Shown here piece after piece: positions 23,647 through 31,602 of a stretch of DNA of 64,000 nt. The translations under genes and the position numbers were made by a program. The DNA is taken from the NCBI RefSeq assembly GCF_038002345.1, contig NZ_JBBOCJ010000001.1, positions 5,952,001 through 6,016,000 on the forward strand. Reading direction: 5' to 3'. The first letter of the stretch is position 1. Each line of letters starts with the position of its first letter. The notes below the pieces were generated by a model that was not told where the DNA came from, did not search any database, and was given only the letters and a program-made list of their open reading frames with translations. This DNA is from Paenibacillus sp. FSL M7-0420 (GTDB taxonomy: Bacteria; Bacillota; Bacilli; Paenibacillales; Paenibacillaceae).

Positions 23647-25419
23647 CTACGCTAGAGGAAAATAACGGTTCCAGTTGCGGCCTACCCGCTTCGCAATATC
23701 CTCATTCGGAGCCAGCTCCTCCGGGTATCCCGGCTTCATCCGGGCATCTATAATAATCGGCAGCGTATAGCTGACGCTGCCCCGGTGTACCCCGGCCGCC
23801 GAATAGATATCATCTGCCGGATTGAAGCGGGTGAATACGGTCCACAGGAATGAGGTCTGCGTGCTTACCGCCTCTTCCGCCCGATCGACCAGCACAATCA
23901 GCGGCCAGGCGGTCTCCCTCTCCTTGAAGGCAGCCACCAGCCGCTCCGGCAGCTCCGGGTCCTCTTCATAGGATGCACCGGAAACGGCTAAACATCCTCC
24001 GCAATAAGGCACAGCGGCGGTGATTGATGGAAGCAGACCCTCTGTATAGGTCCTTGGCAGCTGACGGACCGGGCTGCCGATGCCCGCCATCACCGCCTTA
24101 CTGCCATGATTCAGCTTACGTCCGGTATAATCCAGTGTATCCATGGAGGTATTGGCAAAGATCGTCAGATCCGATTGCGGATTGAAGCGCTCAAGCACCG
24201 TTTCCAGCAGCTTGGGGAAATCGGTAAGCTCCACCTGCACATTAGTCAGCAGCAGGAATTTGGTTAAGGAGAGCTGACCTTCCCCTAAGATACGAAACGC
24301 TGACACCATGTACTCGCGCGGATAGCTCTCCCTCACGACCGCTGAAGTCAGTGAATGCGAACCGGATTCGGAGTAGGACCACAGCCCTTTGACCGAAGGG
24401 ATCAGCAGAGGATAGGCTGGAGCGAGCAGCCGCTGCAAATAATCCTTCAGATAATAATCCTCCTGGCGCGGCTTGCCGGTAATGGTCGCCGGGTAGATGG
24501 CATCCTTGCGGTGCCACATCCGCTGAACATGCATGACCGGGAAATCATGCTGCATGGAATAGTAGCCGGACTGGCTGCCGTACGGCCCTTCCGCTCTCCG
24601 CTCCAGCGGAGATACGCGTCCCCGGATGGAGAATTCCGCCTCAGCCGGAATCCGGTGCCCGCCCAAGGGGTCCTGCACCATAGGAAGCTTGCCGCCCAGC
24701 ATCAGCGAGGCCAGCAGCAGCTCCGGAATCCGTTCCGGGACCGGAGCCACTGCTGCCGCAATCAGCGCCGGCGGCCCGCCGATGAAGACAGACACCGGCA
24801 GCGTCTCGCCGAGATGCTCTGCCTGCGAGTGATGGAAGCCGCCGCCCTTATGAATCTGCCAGTGAATACCTGTGGTGCTGTCGTCATACACCTGAATCCG
24901 GTACAATCCGAGATTATGATCCTTGGGGTTGGTGATACTCTCCGTATAGACCAGAGGAAGCGTGATGAACGCCCCGCCGTCCTTAGGCCAAGCCGTAATC
25001 CGGGGCAGCTCCTTCAGCGGGTCACTGCTGCTGCAGACACCGAGCACCGGAGCCTCTCCTTGCGGTATATTCTTGGTCCCTGCTCTCAGCAGCTCAAGCA
25101 GCACCGTTTTCTCCCGCCATAAACCGGCGGCTGAGGGCGGAACCAGCTGCTCCATCGCCGTTGTCAGCGACTTCAGCAGCTGCTCCGGTCTTGTCCCAAA
25201 GGCCTTGTTGACGCGCCGGACGGTACCGAACAGATTCGTAGCGACCGGGAACGGCGTTCCCTGCACGTTCGTGAACAGCAGTGCCGGGCCCTCCTCCTCC
25301 ACCACCCGGCGGTGAATTTCGGCAAGCTCCAGATAAGGATCAACAGGGGTATCTATCACTGCCAGATCCTTATCCCTGCGGAGCTGCTCAATCCATTGTC
25401 GTAAATTACCGTATCGCAC
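23647..25419 (-). CDS. UbiD-family decarboxylase, probably menaquinone biosynthesis
   Basis: About 590 residues in the UbiD/MqnL family, which use prenylated FMN to decarboxylate aromatic acids. Visible features include 'GPALLFTNVQGTPFPVATNLFGT' in shortened form near 45-65, the substrate-side 'EAEFSIRGRV' and 'RRAEGPYGSQSGYY' in the middle, and 'SVKGLWSYSESGSHSL' near 375. The start chosen is GTG at 25419 because GAGGAGG lies 9 bases upstream; the frame runs longer to 25464 without a site. With mqnE nearby, a role in the late futalosine menaquinone pathway is likely, though a non-menaquinone UbiD cannot be excluded. Confidence 0.85.
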   Translation of the reverse strand: MRYGNLRQWIEQLRRDKDLAVIDTPVDPYLELAEIHRRVVEEEGPALLFTNVQGTPFPVATNLFGTVRRVNKAFGTRPEQLLKSLTTAMEQLVPPSAAGLWREKTVLLELLRAGTKNIPQGEAPVLGVCSSSDPLKELPRITAWPKDGGAFITLPLVYTESITNPKDHNLGLYRIQVYDDSTTGIHWQIHKGGGFHHSQAEHLGETLPVSVFIGGPPALIAAAVAPVPERIPELLLASLMLGGKLPMVQDPLGGHRIPAEAEFSIRGRVSPLERRAEGPYGSQSGYYSMQHDFPVMHVQRMWHRKDAIYPATITGKPRQEDYYLKDYLQRLLAPAYPLLIPSVKGLWSYSESGSHSLTSAVVRESYPREYMVSAFRILGEGQLSLTKFLLLTNVQVELTDFPKLLETVLERFNPQSDLTIFANTSMDTLDYTGRKLNHGSKAVMAGIGSPVRQLPRTYTEGLLPSITAAVPYCGGCLAVSGASYEEDPELPERLVAAFKERETAWPLIVLVDRAEEAVSTQTSFLWTVFTRFNPADDIYSAAGVHRGSVSYTLPIIIDARMKPGYPEELAPNEDIAKRVGRNWNRYFPLA

Positions 25420-25480
25420 TATAGTGTTCCTCCTCAAACAGGACCTTATGCTAATCCCGTCCACCGTTGCCGTTACCTTA

Positions 25481-26416
25481 TCACTTGCTGCCCCTGCCAG
25501 CTCCGCTTAACTGCCAGACCCTTACACTCATGTAGCACAGAACCCCGAAGAGTCCGGAGATCAGCACAATATGGGATAACGCAGCAAATATGTACAATCT
25601 TTCATTATTCAGTGTGTATACCACAGCCGCTCCGCTGAATACCTGCATCAGGCAGAGCAGAACTGCCGCCACGCCCAGAGCCCTCAGCTCAGGCAGCTCC
25701 TTATGCTTCCAGAAGGCCAGATGCCCAAGTATAGCCGTCAGCAGGAACAGAATCGCCGCCGCTATCCGGTGCACGAATACAATTCCTACTCCGCCGCTCA
25801 TTTCCGGGATCCATTGTCCATTACACAGCGGCCAGCCGGAGCACCCTCCCTGGGAGCTGGTGTGGCTTACGTAGGCCCCGATGTAGACAACGATATATGA
25901 ATATACTGCAGTAACCCAGGTTAAGTTGCGGAAGGCTATACGGACTTTAGGACTTCCTGTGCTGAGTTCCGCTCCCGGAGAGAATGCCCGCCTAGTCCCA
26001 AGCGCCAGCATCAGCGAACCGGCGAAAGCAATCAGCGAGAAGCCCATATGCAGGGCCATAACCGCAGCCGACTGCGACTTCACAACTGCAAGCGCTCCCA
26101 TCCCGCCTTGAATGATGACGAAGATCAGGGTCAGCAGGGCATAGGCCAGCAGATCCTTACGGTGCCTGGCATAACGCCAGAAGGCAACCATGGAAGCCAG
26201 GGACAGCAGGCCAGCCAGGCCGCTGAACAAGCGGTGGGTATATTCAATCAGAGAGCCAATTGTGTAGGCCGGAATCAGCTTTCCGTGGCACAGCGGCCAC
26301 TGATTTCCGCATTCCAGTCCCGAGCCGGTCTTGGTCACCACAACCCCGCCGAACAGCGCCATGAACATAATGAGACAGGTCAGATAGCTGAGCCATTTTA
26401 ATTGAATTGTCGTCAA
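25481..26416 (-). CDS. ctaA: Heme A synthase (COX15/CtaA)
   Basis: An eight-helix membrane protein with the two pseudo-symmetric halves of CtaA. Heme-ligand histidines appear in EYTHR, ALHMG, VHRIA and LSHIV, and paired cysteine motifs in ECGNQWPLCHG and GGCSGWPLCNG. It oxidises heme O to heme A for the cytochrome c oxidase; ctaB and sco, later in the window, serve the same enzyme. The start is uncertain: TTG at 26416 has a weak GGGTG site, and the frame is open to 26455. Confidence 0.92.
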   Translation of the reverse strand: MTTIQLKWLSYLTCLIMFMALFGGVVVTKTGSGLECGNQWPLCHGKLIPAYTIGSLIEYTHRLFSGLAGLLSLASMVAFWRYARHRKDLLAYALLTLIFVIIQGGMGALAVVKSQSAAVMALHMGFSLIAFAGSLMLALGTRRAFSPGAELSTGSPKVRIAFRNLTWVTAVYSYIVVYIGAYVSHTSSQGGCSGWPLCNGQWIPEMSGGVGIVFVHRIAAAILFLLTAILGHLAFWKHKELPELRALGVAAVLLCLMQVFSGAAVVYTLNNERLYIFAALSHIVLISGLFGVLCYMSVRVWQLSGAGRGSK

Positions 26417-26472
26417 TAGTATCACCCGTATTGTATAGGAATGAGTATGAAACATATAAATGCTTATATGAT

Positions 26473-26520
26473 TAGAAAAAAAGCACCGCTTCTGCTCGGA
26501 TAGGGCGAAAGCGGTGCTGC
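26473..26520 (-). terminator. Rho-independent terminator of the thioredoxin gene
   Basis: On the minus strand AGCACCGCTT and AAGCGGTGCT pair perfectly and are followed by seven Ts. Confidence 0.92.
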
Positions 26521-26524
26521 GGAA

Positions 26525-26869
26525 TTACTTGTGAATGCTGAGATAAACGTCCAGCGCCGTATCAAGAAACTTCTCGATTTCCTCCCGGGACTTCCGGAGC
26601 TTGTTCACGAACCGGACCAGTTCCCGTCCATCGGTGTACGCAACAAAGCTTGGAATGCCCAGTATATTCTGTTCCTGGCTGACATCACCTACGGCATCGA
26701 CATCCACTTCGACCAGGGTAAGACGCTCTGCATATTTCTGTTCCACATCCGGCATGAACGGATCAATGAATTTGCAATCCACACACCAATCTGCCTTGAA
26801 GACTGCCACCGTCAGACGCGGAGACTGAATTGCCACCTGGAACTGGGCAGGCGAGCTGATTTTGTCCAT
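26525..26869 (-). CDS. Thioredoxin-family protein (YtpP-like)
   Basis: A cytoplasmic thioredoxin fold of 114 residues with WCVDC as the active site instead of WCGPC, and cis-Pro in 'LGIPSFVAY'. The acidic residue inside the CxxC is typical of the YtpP/YdbP-like group rather than TrxA. The ATG at 26869 is chosen; GAAGGGA lies 12 bases upstream, and an adjacent TTG would be equally well placed. It is monocistronic with its own terminator. The partner is unknown. Confidence 0.88.
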   Translation of the reverse strand: MDKISSPAQFQVAIQSPRLTVAVFKADWCVDCKFIDPFMPDVEQKYAERLTLVEVDVDAVGDVSQEQNILGIPSFVAYTDGRELVRFVNKLRKSREEIEKFLDTALDVYLSIHK

Positions 26870-26983
26870 CAATTGACCATTCCCTTCTATCAGAGAGTTC
26901 CACACGAAGCTTGCTCTTTAAGTGAAGCAAAATGTACGGAATAAGTCAAACAATAATGACAAATCAAGACAATAGTCATATCA

Positions 26984-28612
26984 TTATTCACCGGCACGCA
27001 CACGGGCAGGCTGCAGTTTCATCAAAGGACCGAGCAGCTTGCGCAGCGGACGGGGATAACCGGCAATCTCCTGGCTGCTGAGTACGCCCAGAATAATCAG
27101 GAGAACCAGATAGACAATCACCACTGCCGCCCCAACCACCAGACAGGTAATCAGGAAGGCTAAGCGGGCCGGCATCAGATCAGTCATCAATAGGCCTGCT
27201 TCATTCAGACCATAGCCGATACCGGCCGAGGCCAGAACCGCAATGGAGAAGCCTCCCCAGCGTTTACCGAGAATGGAGAAGGGTACGATTTTTTTGAGCA
27301 TCCGCAGATTCAGCAGTGTAATGACAATGAAGCACAATGCCGTAGAGCCGATAATGCCGTAGATGCCGAACCACTGGCTGAACAAGAAGTTAGAACCAAA
27401 CTTCACGAGGATACCAACAAGTACATAATACATCGATATCCGCGATTTGCCCATTCCAAGCAGGATCGAGTTGGTAGTCATCATCGTAATCTGGAAAATG
27501 GTACCCAGCGTCAGCATCGCCACAATGCCGCTTCCATCGAGTGTTTTGAACAAGAGGCCATTCACAGAATAAGCAGCCACGACCAGTGAGAGCACAACCG
27601 GTGTGCCGGTCAGAATGGATACCCGCATGGCGAGTGTGACCTGACGCTGCAGGTGCTGTTCATCTTTGCGGGCGAAGGCGGCAGATATAATCGGAATCAG
27701 CGATGCACTGAGGGCGATCGATAATACCGGAGGAATCCCGGCCACACTCTGTGCCCGGCTGCCGAAGATCCCCAATGTCCACGTAGCTTCCTTCAAGCCG
27801 ATTTGTCCGCTAAGCAGCGGCACAATAAAGGTAGTATCAATGAAGTTCACTACAGGCACCGTAACGGAAGACAATACAATCGGTATGGACAGCTTGAAAA
27901 TATCCTTGTAAATCTTCAGCAGCGGGATACGGGCTTCACTCGATTCATATAATGCAACCTTCTCCTCGCTGCGGCGCAGCTTCATGGCATAATACAGCAT
28001 CACACCGAAGGCGCCGATACTGCCGAGCACACTGCCGAAGGATGCGCCTGCTGCCATCCAGGTGTTGCTGTAGCCCTGGCGCAGCAGAATGAATGCAAGC
28101 AGAATGGCCGTGGATACCCGGGCAATCTGCTCGACAATCTGTGAGATGCCGCCGGCCATCATATTGTTACGCCCTTGGAAATACCCGCGCATCATCGCGA
28201 TCGCGGGGAATAGCAGCAGCGCCGGGGCAATCGCCCGTATGGCCAATGTACTCTCGGGAACCTTGCTGGATTCCGCATAATAAGGAGCAGCTATGTAGAG
28301 CGCCACACTCATAAGCACACCAACCACAGCCGCAAAAATCAGCGCCGCCCGGTACACCTGCTGTGCTTCCTGCGGGCGGTTCAGCGCATAGCGCTCGGAC
28401 ACCATTTTACTAAGTGTGCTGGGAATACCGGCTGTCGCCAGAGGCAGCAGCAGCAGATATACGTTGTTGGCTTGTGTAAACGCAGCGTTACCGACTTCAT
28501 TGAATAAATGCTCCAGCGGCACCCGCTGGGCAAGCCCTAGGACACGGGCCACCAGCGCGGCTGCCGCCAGAATAAGCGTGCCTTTGACAAAGGATTCTTT
28601 CTTGGTGGACAA
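26984..28612 (-). CDS. MurJ/YtgP-like lipid flippase (MOP superfamily)
   Basis: The protein has 542 residues and about 14 transmembrane segments, starting 'FVKGTLILAAAALVARVLG', as in the YtgP/SpoVB branch of the polysaccharide-transport (MOP) family. 'TAGIPSTLSKMVSERYALN' and 'GYFQGRNNMMAGGISQIVEQ' are characteristic. Members flip lipid II or related undecaprenyl-linked precursors. Its start lies only ~45 bases from the left end of the tnpB insertion, so the insertion may have changed its promoter. Confidence 0.88.
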   Translation of the reverse strand: MSTKKESFVKGTLILAAAALVARVLGLAQRVPLEHLFNEVGNAAFTQANNVYLLLLPLATAGIPSTLSKMVSERYALNRPQEAQQVYRAALIFAAVVGVLMSVALYIAAPYYAESSKVPESTLAIRAIAPALLLFPAIAMMRGYFQGRNNMMAGGISQIVEQIARVSTAILLAFILLRQGYSNTWMAAGASFGSVLGSIGAFGVMLYYAMKLRRSEEKVALYESSEARIPLLKIYKDIFKLSIPIVLSSVTVPVVNFIDTTFIVPLLSGQIGLKEATWTLGIFGSRAQSVAGIPPVLSIALSASLIPIISAAFARKDEQHLQRQVTLAMRVSILTGTPVVLSLVVAAYSVNGLLFKTLDGSGIVAMLTLGTIFQITMMTTNSILLGMGKSRISMYYVLVGILVKFGSNFLFSQWFGIYGIIGSTALCFIVITLLNLRMLKKIVPFSILGKRWGGFSIAVLASAGIGYGLNEAGLLMTDLMPARLAFLITCLVVGAAVVIVYLVLLIILGVLSSQEIAGYPRPLRKLLGPLMKLQPARVRAGE

Positions 28613-28891
28613 GCTGTTTCGCCTTCTTCACAATAAATTTAATTAGCTGTTGTTAAAATTTCCCCACCTCTAAAGTGGCGAGATGAATGACATTGTTTTA
28701 AGCTTGGAATTTTGAGGGAATTAGGTTATGCTATATAAAGCGAATATATGTTCTTGTAATGGTTTTAGTTGGTCTTTTCGGTGACCACATCCATGGTTCG
28801 TTTTTCAGCTGAAACTTTGTTCTATTCTGCGGACTCATCTTCTGTTTTAACAGCAAATGGAAGGCGATTATAGTACATAGGAGGCATACTT

Positions 28892-30031
28892 GTGCTCAAA
28901 GCGTTCAAATATCGCTTGAAACCCACAACACAGCAGGCGGAACTATTCGCCAAAACGTTTGGTTGCGTACGCAAAGTCTATAATCTCATGCTCCATGACC
29001 GGATTGAATCATACAAAACGCATCAAGATACGGGCGAGAAAATCAAATTCCCAACACCGGCACAGTACAAGCACGAGTTTCCTTTCCTTAAAGAGGTCGA
29101 TAGTCTGGCCCTCGCCAATGCGCAGCTCCATCTTAATGCCGCCTACCGCCAATTTTTCCAGCAGCCCGCCTCCGGGTTTCCCCAGTGGAAATCCCGCAAA
29201 CATCCCGTCCAATCCTACACCACGAATAATCAGCACGGAACGATTGCAATTAAGGAGGGTCGTTACTTAAAGTTGCCCAAAACGGAGCCGGTGCGAATCA
29301 AATTACATCGACAGCCGCAGGGAGTCATCAAGTCTGCAACAATCTCCCTCACGGCATGCGGCAAGTATTTCGTTTCCCTGCTGTGCGAAATGAATATCCC
29401 GCCCAAACCCAAAACGGGTTCTGTAATTGGGATTGATCTCGGCCTTACGAATTTTGCGATTTCATCGGATGGAGTAAAAATACCGAATCCGAGGACTCTC
29501 TCCAAAACGGCCGTTACACTGGCAAAAGCGCAGCGCAAACTATCGCGCCGGGCGCAGCATGCGAAGAAGGACGGGCGTCCGCTTAGCGAGAGCCGCAACT
29601 ACCAGAAGCAGCGGATACTGATCGCCAAGCTGCATGAAAAAGTGAGCAACCAACGAAATGATTTTCTGAACAAACTCAGCACGGATCTCATCAATAACCA
29701 CGATGTAATCAGTGTGGAGTCGCTGAATGTCAAAGGGTTGGTGCGCAATCACAAACTCGCCCGGTCGCTTCATGACGTCTCGTGGTCCAGCTTTATATCC
29801 AAACTGACCTATAAAGCGGCCTGGTACGGCAAGCAAGTCGTGCAGGTGGAACGCTGGTTCCCTTCGAGTCAGCTGTGCTCAGCTTGTGGGCATAGAGGCG
29901 GGAAGAAGGCGCTCCGCATCCGGGAATGGAACTGCCCAAGTTGCGGCATACACCATGACCGTGACCTAAATGCGAGCTTGAACATTCGAGCAGAAGGGCT
30001 TCGCCTGCTGCAAGGTGCAGAAACACTTTAA
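28892..30031 (+). CDS. tnpB: TnpB RNA-guided nuclease
   Basis: A 379-residue TnpB with an intact RuvC-like active site: D182 (IGIDLGL), E276 (VESLNVKGL) and D358 (HDRDLNAS). A four-cysteine zinc finger (C329, C332, C348, C351) lies between the last two. The start is GTG at 28892 with AGGAGG 7 bases upstream. TnpB proteins cut DNA guided by an omegaRNA made from the right end of the element, which preserves the element at its site. All key residues are present, so activity is likely. No tnpA is adjacent. Confidence 0.95.
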   Translation: MLKAFKYRLKPTTQQAELFAKTFGCVRKVYNLMLHDRIESYKTHQDTGEKIKFPTPAQYKHEFPFLKEVDSLALANAQLHLNAAYRQFFQQPASGFPQWKSRKHPVQSYTTNNQHGTIAIKEGRYLKLPKTEPVRIKLHRQPQGVIKSATISLTACGKYFVSLLCEMNIPPKPKTGSVIGIDLGLTNFAISSDGVKIPNPRTLSKTAVTLAKAQRKLSRRAQHAKKDGRPLSESRNYQKQRILIAKLHEKVSNQRNDFLNKLSTDLINNHDVISVESLNVKGLVRNHKLARSLHDVSWSSFISKLTYKAAWYGKQVVQVERWFPSSQLCSACGHRGGKKALRIREWNCPSCGIHHDRDLNASLNIRAEGLRLLQGAETL

Positions 30032-30226
30032 CAGGACAACGAACCGCAGGGACTGCGGGGATCGCTTGGGTAGCGCGTTGAGTTGGTGCGAAGGGAGGGG
30101 TTAAACCGCTCCATCCAATTGCTTAAGCGTGCAATAAATCTGACCTCCGCTCACGGGTTATGCTGCTTTGAGCAAGTGCGGGTTGTTTCCAAGAATCCGC
30201 CACCTCTACAGGTGGGGGGAGTTCAC
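30032..30226 (+). ncRNA. Candidate omegaRNA (reRNA) of TnpB
   Basis: The ~195 bases between the tnpB stop and the right end are non-coding, GC-rich and highly structured (for example CCGCAGGGACTGCGG and the terminal CCACCTCTACAGGTGG stem). In this family the omegaRNA spans the 3' end of tnpB and the right end, and its guide is the flanking host sequence, which here begins at about 30227 with the 3' end of the DUF456 gene. The 5' limit is unknown. Confidence 0.65.
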
Positions 30227-30717
30227 TAACGTCCGATCCAGATAAAGAAGAGGACGATCATCGCAATCTGCAGAATAATCTTGACAACTGTGCTGCTGAA
30301 CAGTCCTAGCAGTGCGCCAAAGCTGACCTTCACCGCTTTGCCCGCCTTCTCGCCGGCAATCAGCTCGCCGATGAAAGCACCCAGGAAGGGGCCAATCAGC
30401 AGGCCGAACGCCGGAATCAGGAAAGGACCGGCAATCAGACCGATGGTGCTGCCGATCACGGAGGCGCGGGAGCCGCCGAACTTCTTGACGCCCCAGGCCC
30501 CGACCACGTAGTCGGCAACGAACAGAACGACAACGATCAGGGTCTGGGCAATCCAGAACCAGGGACCGAAGGAGTCGAAGGAGAAAAACCAGCCATATAC
30601 GAAGAAGGCCAGATAAATCGCAAGCGCCCCCGGCAGGATCGGATATACCGCCCCCGCCAGCCCGATTGCGAACAAAGCAATGATCAGAATCCAGCCCAGA
30701 ATTGTCAATTCCCTCAA
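30226..30717 (-). CDS. DUF456 family membrane protein
   Basis: A 163-residue protein with about five hydrophobic segments and glycine-rich 'SVIGSTIGLIAGPFLIPAFG' in shortened form, plus 'IGPFLGAFIGELIAG', typical of DUF456. Function unknown. The stop codon TAG (30226-30228) lies exactly at the junction with the tnpB element's right end, so the insertion touched or formed the stop; the C-terminus may differ by a few residues from the ancestral form. It follows the HAD gene by 10 bases and is co-transcribed with it. Confidence 0.85.
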   Translation of the reverse strand: MRELTILGWILIIALFAIGLAGAVYPILPGALAIYLAFFVYGWFFSFDSFGPWFWIAQTLIVVVLFVADYVVGAWGVKKFGGSRASVIGSTIGLIAGPFLIPAFGLLIGPFLGAFIGELIAGEKAGKAVKVSFGALLGLFSSTVVKIILQIAMIVLFFIWIGR

Positions 30718-30727
30718 CTCCTTAATC

Positions 30728-31507
30728 TTAAGCTCGCTTGGATATGCGTCCGGCCGAGGTTCCGGCCTCTGTCAGGATGTACTTCTGAATCACTTCCGCG
30801 ATCCCGTCTTCATTGTTCGTAGCTACTACCGCATCCGCTTCCTGCTTGACAGCCTCCTGGGCGTTGCCCATAGCCACCCCGAAGCCGGACTGTTGTATAG
30901 CCGCCAGATCGTTGAGGCTGTCGCCTACGGCAACAACCTGGGACATGTTAATGCCCAGCAGCTTGCATACTTCAAGTATGCCTGATGCCTTATTGACGCC
31001 AAGCGGATTAATCTCCAGGTTGAACGGCGAGGAGTTGGTGATCTCAAGCCCGCCCAGCTCCTGCAGGCGCATCAGCAGCTTATGGCGGATATCGTTATCT
31101 TCGGTAGAATAGCCGAATTTCAGCCATTCCCTGCTGTCAATCTCCCCGTCCCAGCTATCCCGGTTGTACACTTCATCTACGGAGTAGGCCCAGAACCAGA
31201 TGTCGAATTCCTCAGCGATTGTGTGCATCTCCCGGACCAGCTCCACATCCATCAGGGACCGGCGATACAGCTCATGAGGCGCACGCCAGACTTCACTTCC
31301 GTTGACCATGATCATCGGAGTGTTCAGGCCAAGCTGTTCAGCATACGGCATCGCACTGCGCGAGGAGCGTCCGGTAGACAAGCAGACATGTACGCCGGCC
31401 TCCATCGCTTTTTTGATCCATTCCACCGTAAGCGGCGTAATCTTCTGTTCGTCGTTCAGTAGGGTTCCATCCATATCCAAGGCTAGCAGGCGGTATTTGG
31501 CAGTCAT
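30728..31507 (-). CDS. Cof-type HAD-superfamily phosphatase
   Basis: The protein has 259 residues with the HAD motifs in order: nucleophile 'ALDMDGTLLN', motif II 'LSTGRSS', the lysine in 'NPLGVNKASG', and motif IV 'VGDSLNDLAAI'. The large inserted cap (about 85-190) marks the Cof/YkrA type IIB subfamily, which dephosphorylates sugar phosphates, nucleotides or flavin precursors. Start 31507 has GGAGGGG 9 bases upstream. The precise substrate is not predictable. Confidence 0.92.
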   Translation of the reverse strand: MTAKYRLLALDMDGTLLNDEQKITPLTVEWIKKAMEAGVHVCLSTGRSSRSAMPYAEQLGLNTPMIMVNGSEVWRAPHELYRRSLMDVELVREMHTIAEEFDIWFWAYSVDEVYNRDSWDGEIDSREWLKFGYSTEDNDIRHKLLMRLQELGGLEITNSSPFNLEINPLGVNKASGILEVCKLLGINMSQVVAVGDSLNDLAAIQQSGFGVAMGNAQEAVKQEADAVVATNNEDGIAEVIQKYILTEAGTSAGRISKRA

Positions 31508-31602
31508 TTGCCACCCCTCCATTCTTGGTTGCTCTTTCGTTTGAAGGCAACCGTATATTTGGTATTTCTCGCAGATCCATCTCCATCATGGCTATAATAT
31601 CA

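Larger units (their letters stand above)
28657..30226 (+). mobile_element. IS200/IS605-like element with solo tnpB
   Basis: The left end carries a hairpin CCACCTCTAAAGTGG (28663-28678 region) and the right end a matching CCACCTCTACAGGTGG hairpin, then GGGGAGTTCAC at about 30210-30226, the usual subterminal-hairpin layout of this family. There are no inverted terminal repeats and no tnpA, so it is an IS1341-type element that relies on a transposase supplied elsewhere. The exact left boundary is uncertain by several bases. Confidence 0.82.
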
